NCBI GenBank assembly: GCA_007125455.1
Contig: SLDE01000025.1
Span: forward strand, 1 to 5,001
DNA length: 5,001 bases
Direction: 5' to 3'
Origin: Ectothiorhodospiraceae bacterium
Lineage (GTDB): Bacteria; Pseudomonadota; Gammaproteobacteria; Thiohalomonadales; Thiohalomonadaceae
A program made the translations under genes and the position numbers. The notes under the pieces were generated by a model. That model was not told the DNA's origin. It ran no database searches and worked only from the letters and a program-made list of their open reading frames with translations. This document shows, piece after piece, positions 1-5,001 of this stretch. Within the stretch, counting starts at the first letter, position 1. Each line of letters opens with the position of its first letter.

Positions 1-785
1 AGCACGTGGTAAAGGTTGTAGAGGGTCTTGCGCGCACGGTAACCGGGGTCGGTGGGCCAGGCCTCCTGGTAGGCATCGTAAAATGCCCCCGCAAAACCAC
101 CGAAGAGTTCGGTCATCGCCAGATCCGCCTCTCGGTCACCGTAGTAAACCGCCGGATCGAACAGTACCGGCTCCCCGGCGCGGGTGTAGCTGTAGTTGCC
201 CGACCAAAGGTCCCCGTGCAACAGCGAGGGCTGGGGGCGGTAGTCACTGAAGAGGCTCGGCAGGGCCTCGCAGAGCCGCTCCCCTGCCTCGCTCAGGGCA
301 GGATCTCCCGCCAATGCCAGTTGGGGGCGCAGGCGTTGCTGGCGGTAAAACGCAACCCAGTCGTGGTGCTGGCTATTATATTGGGGCGTGCTGCCGATGG
401 TGTTGTCGCGATGCCAGCCAAAGCGCTCACTCTGCCGACGGTGCAGTGCCGCCAACTGACGACCCAGTTGTGCCGGATCGCCCCGCCCACCCAGCTCCAG
501 TGCCTCCAGCGCCAGCCAGGCCCGCCCTCCATCGACCCCACAGACCAAGGGCAGCGGCACCCGGATCGCCTCCGCCGCCGCCAGCTCCTGTAGCCCATCG
601 CGCTCGGCCTCGAACATCGCCAGGCCATCGGGACTATTGAGCTTAATGAAGTAGCGCCGCTGCCCATCTTCCAGCAGCCAACTCTCGTTGATACAGCCAC
701 CACCTACCGGCTGCTGACCGGTCGGCTGAAACACCTCACCACTGGCCGCAGTGATCTGCTGCGCGATCGTCTGCCACAATGCCAT
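1..785 (-). CDS. Fructosamine/ketosamine-3-kinase family protein, C-terminus cut by window edge
   Basis: The minus-strand frame from 785 to the left edge is open for 261 complete codons. The family (human FN3K, E. coli YniA) phosphorylates the sugar of glycated amines in the cytosol, so the adduct falls off. Visible features are a glycine-rich segment PVGGGCINESW at residues 26-36, the likely ATP-binding lysine in YFIKLN (K48), the catalytic-loop motif HGDLWSGN (190-197), and the metal-binding segment FDPAVYYGDREADLAM (209-224). These form the aminoglycoside-phosphotransferase-like kinase fold of the family. The C-terminal segment YNLYHVL matches the YQLYTLL region of YniA (286 residues, from memory), so about 25 residues are missing. 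I chose the ATG at 785 because GGAGGG precedes it and MALWQ aligns with the YniA start. An in-frame ATG at 812 is possible but has no ribosome binding site. The family is secure; the actual substrate is not known. Confidence 0.93.
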   Translation of the reverse strand, partial: MALWQTIAQQITAASGEVFQPTGQQPVGGGCINESWLLEDGQRRYFIKLNSPDGLAMFEAERDGLQELAAAEAIRVPLPLVCGVDGGRAWLALEALELGGRGDPAQLGRQLAALHRRQSERFGWHRDNTIGSTPQYNSQHHDWVAFYRQQRLRPQLALAGDPALSEAGERLCEALPSLFSDYRPQPSLLHGDLWSGNYSYTRAGEPVLFDPAVYYGDREADLAMTELFGGFAGAFYDAYQEAWPTDPGYRARKTLYNLYHV

Positions 786-788
786 ATA

Positions 789-794
789 CCCTCC
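789..794 (-). promoter_or_regulatory. Ribosome binding site deciding the fructosamine kinase start
   Basis: The minus strand reads GGAGGG here, three bases (TAT) before the ATG at 785. The spacing is short, but the match to the anti-Shine-Dalgarno sequence is strong. The alternative in-frame ATG at 812 has nothing comparable upstream. Confidence 0.6.
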
Positions 795-906
795 GTAACG
801 GCTCACCCACATAAAGAGGAGCCAGATAGATCCTATCCTCCAATGTAACTCCCTGATGCGACGAGTCGTTACAAAATGTGATAGATTTAACAAATTCCAT
901 ACCAAC

Positions 907-910
907 AGGA
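907..910 (+). promoter_or_regulatory. Ribosome binding site supporting a TTG start at 920
   Basis: AGGA lies nine bases before the TTG at 920. The competing GTG at 878 is preceded by GTTACAAAAT, which has no Shine-Dalgarno match. The site is short, so this is only moderate support. Confidence 0.4.
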
Positions 911-919
911 TCCCACAGC

Positions 920-2380
920 TTGAGCAGCAACCCCAAACGCCCATCCCTGAATGAGTGGGTGCGCCGTGTTCGCGACGAAGAGATGCCCATCTTCGGGCAG
1001 ACCGTACAGCGTATCATCTCGGTGGCCGAGGACGATGTCTCCTCCGCCAACCAGCTCGCCCAGGTGGTGCTGCAGGACGCCTCGATGACCGCCCGCGTGC
1101 TCAAGCTGGTCAATACCACCTACTACAAGACCCGCGAGCAGAGCATCAGCACCATCAGCCGTGCGGTGGTGCTGCTGGGTTTCGATACGATCCGTAATAT
1201 GTGTCTGTCGATCAGCCTGGTGGACGCCTTTGTGCGCGGCAACGCCCGCGATCACCTCACCCAGGAACTGGCCCGCGCCATCCATGCCGCAGTGCAGGCC
1301 CGCGCCATCGCCATCGAGCGCAACGATGTGGAGCCAGAAGAGGTCTTTATCGCCACCCTGCTCTACCACATCGGCGACATGGCCTTTTGGTGCTTTAGCG
1401 AGCACCAGGCCGACGAGCTGGATGCGCTGATGCAACAGGGCTACAGCCCGGAGCAGGCCCAGGATGAGGTATTGGGCTTTCGCCTGCACCAGCTCAGCGG
1501 TGCACTGGCCCAGGAGTGGCGTCTCAGTTCCCTGCTGCGCGAGGTGTTGAGCCGCCCGGCCCCCAGACACCAGCGCGCACGCAATATCCAGCTGGCCCAC
1601 GAACTGGCCCGCCACGCCGAGGCCCACGGCTGGCAGGCCCCGCCGACCAAACAAACCATCGATCAGATCGCCAAACTGGTCGGCAATCCACTGGAACACA
1701 CCAGCGAACAACTGCACCAAAATGCCCGTGATGCGGCGCGCATCGCCGGTCACTTCGGTGCTGAGAGTGCGGCGCAGGCGATCCCCCTGCCCAAGCTATA
1801 CGAGGACGAAGCCCTGCCTGAGGAGGAGGACGAGGATCACTCCCAGTACCCCGAGCCCGACGGCATGTTGCAATTGAAGATCCTGCGTGAACTCTCGCAG
1901 ATGCTGGAGGGATCGCACAACTTCAATATGATCATCGAGCTGGTGCTGGAGGGGATCTACCGGGGGGTAGGGATGGATCGCAGCCTGTTTGCCCTGATCA
2001 GCCCCAATCGGCGTGAGCTACGCGGCAAGTTCGCCCTGGGCCACGACGCGCCGGTATTGAACGAGGCCTTTCACTTTCTCAAACACCCGGACCAACCCAA
2101 CCTGTTCTTTGACCTGCTGGATCGCGGCGAAGGGATCTGGTACGACCCACAGCATAGTACCAAGCTGCGTGCGCGCGTCAGCGGGGCGATCACCCGAGCC
2201 ATGGGCGGCGAGGCCTTCTTCGTCGCCCCGCTGATCGTCTGCGGCAAACGTATCGGACTGATCTACGCCGACCGCACTCCCAGCCAGCGTCCGCTGGATG
2301 AGGAGGCCTTCGAGGGCTTTCAATTGATGGTCAGTCAGGCCAGCATGGGGTTGACGCATATAGCAGGGTCTGGCAGGTAG
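920..2380 (+). CDS. HDOD domain protein with C-terminal GAF-like domain
   Basis: This is a probable cytosolic signalling or regulatory protein of 486 residues, with no signal peptide or membrane segment. Residues 19-225 or so form an HDOD domain, with the entry motif DEEMPIFGQTVQRI (19-32), MTARVLKLVNTTYY (56-69) and LLYHIGD (147-153). The last replaces the HD pair of true HD hydrolases, so hydrolysis is unlikely. A conserved histidine follows in FRLHQLSGAL. An acidic linker (EDEALPEEEDED, 295-306) leads to a GAF-like region (about 326-476) ending in the strand pattern AFFVAPLIVCGKRIGLIYADR. HDOD proteins are generally regulatory, and GAF domains usually bind small ligands or mediate dimerisation; the ligand here is unknown. 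The start is uncertain. The frame is open to a GTG at 878, but codons 878-919 include ATA, TTA and ACA, unlike the GC-rich body, and no ribosome binding site precedes that GTG. A terminator follows, so the gene is probably monocistronic. Confidence 0.88.
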   Translation: MSSNPKRPSLNEWVRRVRDEEMPIFGQTVQRIISVAEDDVSSANQLAQVVLQDASMTARVLKLVNTTYYKTREQSISTISRAVVLLGFDTIRNMCLSISLVDAFVRGNARDHLTQELARAIHAAVQARAIAIERNDVEPEEVFIATLLYHIGDMAFWCFSEHQADELDALMQQGYSPEQAQDEVLGFRLHQLSGALAQEWRLSSLLREVLSRPAPRHQRARNIQLAHELARHAEAHGWQAPPTKQTIDQIAKLVGNPLEHTSEQLHQNARDAARIAGHFGAESAAQAIPLPKLYEDEALPEEEDEDHSQYPEPDGMLQLKILRELSQMLEGSHNFNMIIELVLEGIYRGVGMDRSLFALISPNRRELRGKFALGHDAPVLNEAFHFLKHPDQPNLFFDLLDRGEGIWYDPQHSTKLRARVSGAITRAMGGEAFFVAPLIVCGKRIGLIYADRTPSQRPLDEEAFEGFQLMVSQASMGLTHIAGSGR

Positions 2381-2382
2381 TC

Positions 2383-2416
2383 AAGCCCTGTTTGGGTGCA
2401 AATCCAGGGTTTTATT
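2383..2416 (+). terminator. Probable intrinsic terminator of the HDOD-GAF gene
   Basis: AAGCCCTG (2383-2390) pairs with CAGGGTTT (2405-2412), allowing one G-U pair. Inside it, TTTG (2391-2394) pairs with CAAA (2399-2402) around a GGTG loop, leaving a two-base bulge. A T-rich tail (TTTTATT, 2410-2416) follows. It begins three bases after the stop codon, where a terminator is expected. The stem is of moderate strength. Confidence 0.6.
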
Positions 2417-2420
2417 CACA
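2412..2420 (+). promoter_or_regulatory. DnaA-box-like nonamer TTATTCACA
   Basis: The nonamer fits the relaxed DnaA-box consensus TTATNCACA exactly. It overlaps the T-rich tail of the upstream terminator, so chance cannot be excluded for this single site. Its value comes from lying on the far side of the AT-rich stretch from the cluster at 2590-2624. Confidence 0.4.
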
Positions 2421-2430
2421 CTGGAACGGC

Positions 2431-2448
2431 TTGACACAAAACTGTCAA
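2431..2448. repeat. Perfect palindrome TTGACA-N6-TGTCAA
   Basis: TTGACA (2431-2436) and TGTCAA (2443-2448) are exact inverted repeats separated by CAAAAC. The form suits a dimeric regulator's operator. TTGACA also equals the consensus -35 hexamer, but no fitting -10 lies 15-18 bases away on either strand. I do not recognise the regulator. Confidence 0.35.
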
Positions 2449-2490
2449 AAACTAGCAAAAAAAAACCTCCCTCCCCGCAGCACTGAAATG

Positions 2491-2536
2491 TAACCTATTG
2501 ATATTTATGCAAATTACCCTATTGGTGATTTTTTGA
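2491..2536 (+). repeat. AT-rich imperfect direct repeat with 24-base period
   Basis: TAACCTATTG (2491-2500) recurs as TACCCTATTG (2515-2524), exactly 24 bases later. T-rich sequence follows each copy (ATATTTATG and GTGATTTTTTG). A weak DnaA-like nonamer, TTATGCAAA, lies at 2505-2513. The repeats sit in the most AT-rich part of the window. They might belong to a DNA-unwinding element or be tandem regulator sites. Confidence 0.35.
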
Positions 2537-2589
2537 GCAATCTAGCAAACAGTCAGCTGTGATGCGGCCTGGCGCGCCTTGCTCCCAAT

Positions 2590-2624
2590 TCATCCACAAA
2601 GTTATCCACAGCTTTTGTGGATAA
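2590..2624. promoter_or_regulatory. Cluster of three DnaA boxes including a perfect inverted pair
   Basis: TTATCCACA (2602-2610, plus strand) is a perfect high-affinity DnaA box. Its exact inverse TGTGGATAA (2616-2624) is a second perfect box on the minus strand, five bases away. A third copy, TCATCCACA (2590-2598), has one mismatch and starts 12 bases before the first. DnaA is the replication initiator and also a transcription factor. The cluster lies 173 bases before the priA start, consistent with DnaA acting on priA or on local replication functions. The inverted pair could also fold as a hairpin with a nine-pair stem if transcribed. Confidence 0.6.
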
Positions 2625-2629
2625 ACGCC

Positions 2630-2653
2630 AAGTCCATTGACCAACAAGGACTT
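2630..2653 (+). repeat. Short inverted repeat with hairpin potential
   Basis: AAGTCC (2630-2635) pairs with GGACTT (2648-2653), and TTG (2637-2639) with CAA (2645-2647), leaving one bulged A and a five-base loop. No T-run follows, so it is not an intrinsic terminator. It may be an operator or chance. Confidence 0.3.
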
Positions 2654-2697
2654 AGGGTATTTTCCGAAAAAAATCCATTAAAAATCCCGGCCAAGTG

Positions 2698-2739
2698 TTC
2701 CGGCAAGAGCAGGGGGGTTTCATCCCCGCAAGGGCGGAA
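2698..2739 (+). other. Possible structured leader hairpin upstream of priA
   Basis: TTCCG (2698-2702) can pair with CGGAA (2735-2739). Inside it, GC and GGGG (2709-2715, with A2711 bulged) pair with CCCCGC (2724-2729) around the loop GGTTTCAT. No T-tract follows, so it would not terminate transcription. If priA is transcribed from upstream, this would fold in its 5' untranslated region. I recognise no known riboswitch or leader family. Confidence 0.3.
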
Positions 2740-2780
2740 AATCCTCGCCACTGCCTTTATCTCTTGTATCTTTTGCCTTT

Positions 2781-2785
2781 AAGGA
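2781..2785 (+). promoter_or_regulatory. Ribosome binding site of priA
   Basis: AAGGA is followed by 12 bases before the ATG at 2798. The spacing is somewhat long, but no better match lies closer. The protein N-terminus also begins exactly as expected for PriA. Confidence 0.5.
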
Positions 2786-2797
2786 TAGAATCCCGCC

Positions 2798-4996
2798 ATG
2801 TCCTCAGCTATCCTGCGCATCGCTGTCCCCTCCCCCCTGCGTCGCCTGTTCGACTACCTGCCCCCGCCGCAGATGTCGGCCCCCGCGCTGCCGGGCCAGC
2901 GCTTTTTGCTGCCCTTTGGGCGCGGACGCTGTGTCGGCATATTGATGGAAGTGGCCGAGCACAGCGAGCTACCGCTGGAAAAGCTGCGCCCGGCGCTACG
3001 CCAACTCGACCCGCAGCCACTATTCGATGAAGGCATGATGGCCCTGCTGCGCTGGGCAAGCGACTACTACCACCACCCGCCCGGTGAGGTCTTTGCCGCC
3101 GCACTGCCGGTGCTGCTGCGCCAGGAGCGCCCCGCCCAGGTGGGCGGGATCCGCTGCTGGGCGTTGACCGAGACCGGCAAGGCAACCAGCGACGAGAGCT
3201 TTGGGCGCGCCCACAAGCAGCGCCAGTTGCAGCGGCTACTGCTGCAGCATGGCCGTCTCACAGCCGTACAACTCAATGAACTGAGCGAGGGCTGGCGCAC
3301 CCCGATGAAACGCCTGGTGGCGCAGGGGCTGGTCTGTGAGCAGGAGTTGCCCTGTTTGGCCTTGCGCAGCGACGAATCGGACCAACCACCGCCGCTCAAC
3401 CCGGCCCAGCAACGGGCGGTGGATGCCATCGACGCCGCACGGGATGGGTTTAACACCTTGCTACTGGAAGGGGTAACCGGCAGCGGCAAGACCGAGGTCT
3501 ACCTACAGGCCATCGCACGGGTACTGGCGGCGGGCCGTCAGGTGTTGGTACTGGTGCCGGAGATCGGCCTGACCCCACAGCTTTACCAGCGCTTTACCCG
3601 CCGTTTTGACTGCCCCATCGCCCTGCTGCACTCGGGACTGAACGACAATGAACGGCTCTGCGCGTGGAGCATGGCGCGCAGCGGCGAGGCCCGCATCGTG
3701 ATCGGCACCCGCTCGGCGGTATTTACCCCGCTGCCGGAGCCAGGGCTGATCGTCGTCGACGAGGAGCACGACGCCTCCCTCAAACAGCAGGAGGGCTTTC
3801 GCTACTCCGGGCGCGACCTGGCTGTGGTGCGGGCACGGCGCGAGGGGATACCGCTGGTACTCGGCTCGGCCACCCCCTCACTGGAAACCCTGGCCAATAC
3901 CCAGGCCGGACGCTACCAATTATCGCACCTGCCAGAGCGGGCCGGCGAGGCGACCCCGCCCAACCTGCGCCTGATCGATGTGCGCCAACAGCCACTCCAG
4001 GACGGGCTCTCCCCACCGCTGCTCCAGGCAATGCGCCACCACCTTGAGCGGGGAGGCCAGGTGCTGCTGTTTCTCAACCGGCGCGGCTTTGCTCCCACCC
4101 TGCTCTGCCATGAGTGCGGCTGGGTAAGTCACTGTAGTCGCTGTGACGCCCACCACACCTACTACGCCCGCCAGGGTCGCCTGCGCTGCCACCATTGCGA
4201 CAGCGAGCAGCGGCTGCCGCCCCAGTGTCCCGACTGCGGCAGCCTGGACCTGATCCCGGTCGGCCAGGGCACCGAGCGGCTGGAGCAGGCGCTGCAGGAA
4301 CAGTTCGGTGCAGCGGGGGTAGTACGCATCGACCGCGACAGTACCCGCCGCAAGGGTGCGATGGACACCATGTTGGCGGCGATCCACCGCCAGGAATACC
4401 GGGTATTGATCGGCACCCAGATGCTGGCCAAGGGCCATCACTTTCCCGATGTGACCCTGGTAGGGATCGTCGATGCGGATCAGGGTCTGTTCAGCCAGGA
4501 CTTTCGCGCCAGCGAACGCATGGCGCAGATGATCGTGCAGGTGGCAGGCCGGGCCGGGCGAGCCGGACGCAGCGGCGAGGTGCTGATCCAGACCCACGCC
4601 CCGGACCATCCCCTGCTACGCCGCCTGGTGGAAGAAGACTACCGCGCCTTTGCCATGGCCGCCCTCGACGAACGGCGCGAAGCGGAGATGCCACCCTACA
4701 GCCACCTGGCGCTGATCCGTGCCGAGGCGGTGGCCCAGGCCGAACCGATGGCCTTTCTCAGCCTGCTGCAGCAGACCATCCGGCAACTCCCCCATGCGGG
4801 GGTCTTTGTGCTTGGCCCCGTGCCCGCGCTAATGGAACGCCGCGCCGGACGCTACCGCGCCCAACTGCTGCTACAGTCGGCCCAACGGGCCCCGCTGCAC
4901 CAACTGCTACGCGCCCTGTTGCAACAGATGGAAGGGATGAAAGAAGCACGCAAGATCCGCTGGTCGCTGGATGTCGATCCGCTCGAACTATATTAA
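2798..4996 (+). CDS. priA: Primosomal protein N', replication-restart DNA helicase PriA
   Basis: PriA recognises abandoned replication forks, unwinds 3'-to-5', and helps reload DnaB through PriB/DnaT or PriC. The 732 residues equal the usual family length. The N-terminal 3'-DNA-binding domain covers about 1-105 (RIAVPSPLRRLFDYLPP), followed by a winged-helix region to about 195. The helicase core shows Walker A GVTGSGKT (225-232, catalytic lysine 231), DEEH (321-324) with the aromatic-rich segment after it (EGFRYSGRDLA), GSATPS (356-361), GTERLEQ (491-497) and motif VI QVAGRAGRAGR (581-591). Eight cysteines (437, 440, 446, 449, 464, 467, 477, 480) make the two zinc sites of the cysteine-rich region. 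The C-terminus ends in the typical DVDPLELY. No key residue is missing and no frameshift is seen. The gene probably has its own promoter in the preceding gap. In many Gammaproteobacteria argS lies next to priA, but the window ends too early to tell. Confidence 0.98.
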   Translation: MSSAILRIAVPSPLRRLFDYLPPPQMSAPALPGQRFLLPFGRGRCVGILMEVAEHSELPLEKLRPALRQLDPQPLFDEGMMALLRWASDYYHHPPGEVFAAALPVLLRQERPAQVGGIRCWALTETGKATSDESFGRAHKQRQLQRLLLQHGRLTAVQLNELSEGWRTPMKRLVAQGLVCEQELPCLALRSDESDQPPPLNPAQQRAVDAIDAARDGFNTLLLEGVTGSGKTEVYLQAIARVLAAGRQVLVLVPEIGLTPQLYQRFTRRFDCPIALLHSGLNDNERLCAWSMARSGEARIVIGTRSAVFTPLPEPGLIVVDEEHDASLKQQEGFRYSGRDLAVVRARREGIPLVLGSATPSLETLANTQAGRYQLSHLPERAGEATPPNLRLIDVRQQPLQDGLSPPLLQAMRHHLERGGQVLLFLNRRGFAPTLLCHECGWVSHCSRCDAHHTYYARQGRLRCHHCDSEQRLPPQCPDCGSLDLIPVGQGTERLEQALQEQFGAAGVVRIDRDSTRRKGAMDTMLAAIHRQEYRVLIGTQMLAKGHHFPDVTLVGIVDADQGLFSQDFRASERMAQMIVQVAGRAGRAGRSGEVLIQTHAPDHPLLRRLVEEDYRAFAMAALDERREAEMPPYSHLALIRAEAVAQAEPMAFLSLLQQTIRQLPHAGVFVLGPVPALMERRAGRYRAQLLLQSAQRAPLHQLLRALLQQMEGMKEARKIRWSLDVDPLELY

Positions 4997-5001
4997 TACC
5001 G

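Larger units (their letters stand above)
786..919. other. Divergent intergenic region between the kinase and HDOD-GAF genes
   Basis: Both transcripts must start in or near this stretch, since the flanking genes point away from each other. The part from about 869 to 900 is AT-rich and is the most likely place for a plus-strand promoter if the HDOD-GAF gene starts at 920. I could not find a convincing -35/-10 pair on either strand, and I see no clear operator palindrome. Confidence 0.4.
2381..2797. other. Intergenic region of 417 bases upstream of priA
   Basis: I find no credible gene here. The only open frame of note, 2579-2782 on the plus strand, would start at TTG with no ribosome binding site and gives a sequence without recognisable motifs. 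The stretch 2431-2560 is about 37% GC by hand count, and 2481-2550 about 31%, well below the flanking genes. From left to right it holds a terminator, a TTGACA palindrome, a nine-base A run (2457-2465) next to CCTCCCTCCCC, a 24-base-period repeat, a DnaA-box cluster and a leader with possible hairpins. A weak candidate priA promoter is TTGACC (2637-2642) with TATTTT (2658-2663), but the 15-base spacing is short. No GATC is present in the region. Confidence 0.6.

Noticed and set aside
6..593. Plus-strand open frame of 195 codons opposite the fructosamine kinase
   Set aside because: It is antisense to a clearly recognisable kinase, shows no motif and has no ribosome binding site. GC-rich genes often leave such open antisense frames.
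887..1753. Minus-strand open frame of 288 codons opposite the HDOD region
   Set aside because: It lies wholly antisense to the HDOD domain, which has strong family motifs in its own frame. The antisense product is low in motifs and rich in GLV and HQ stretches typical of shadow frames.
2457..2476. A9 followed by CCTCCCTCCCC, read on the minus strand as a G-rich run then T9, as terminator or G-quadruplex
   Set aside because: There is no inverted repeat before the T run, and there are only three G-runs, of 4, 3 and 2 bases, so neither call is supported.
2498..2525. TTGATA with a TATTGG 16 bases later as a promoter
   Set aside because: The -10 matches only three of six bases, so it is not better than chance in AT-rich sequence.
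2571..2578. GGCGCGCC palindrome
   Set aside because: An eight-base GC palindrome is a common chance occurrence in GC-rich DNA, and nothing around it gives it a role.
2579..2782. Small open frame of 67 codons in the gap before priA
   Set aside because: It starts at TTG with no ribosome binding site, runs through the DnaA boxes and hairpins, and gives no recognisable protein features.
3920..4609. Minus-strand open frame of 229 codons inside priA
   Set aside because: It is antisense to the conserved zinc and helicase motifs of PriA, which account for the base pattern.

Overview
The window looks like ordinary chromosomal DNA from a GC-rich gammaproteobacterium. The reasons are the close resemblance of the primosomal helicase PriA to the enterobacterial and pseudomonad type (732 residues, with a full set of motifs), a YniA-type fructosamine kinase, and an HDOD-GAF protein of a kind common in free-living Gammaproteobacteria. 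I cannot name a genus. I see no insertion sequence, tRNA, rRNA, CRISPR array or phage gene.

Layout. (1) Positions 1-785, minus strand: a fructosamine/ketosamine-3-kinase family gene that runs off the left edge and lacks only about its last 25 codons. (2) Positions 786-919: a short divergent intergenic region serving genes on both strands. (3) Positions 920-2380 (possibly from 878), plus strand: an HDOD-domain protein with a degenerate HD site, an acidic linker and a C-terminal GAF-like domain. (4) Positions 2381-2797: an intergenic region of 417 bases that is much more AT-rich than the genes around it. It holds a probable intrinsic terminator, a TTGACA palindrome, an AT-rich stretch with a 24-base-period repeat, and a tight cluster of DnaA boxes that includes a perfect inverted pair. 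A leader with potential hairpins follows. (5) Positions 2798-4996, plus strand: complete priA, the replication-restart helicase, ending five bases before the window edge.

How the genes fit together. The three proteins do not form one pathway. Fructosamine kinase is a protein deglycation (repair) enzyme, the HDOD-GAF protein is a probable signalling or regulatory protein, and PriA restarts collapsed replication forks. The terminator and the long gap after the HDOD-GAF gene suggest that priA has its own promoter.

The most interesting part is the 417-base gap. DnaA-box-like sites flank a segment of about 31% GC immediately upstream of a replication gene. This could be DnaA control of priA, a DnaA-titrating or reactivating locus, or less likely a replication origin. 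The sequence alone does not decide among these.
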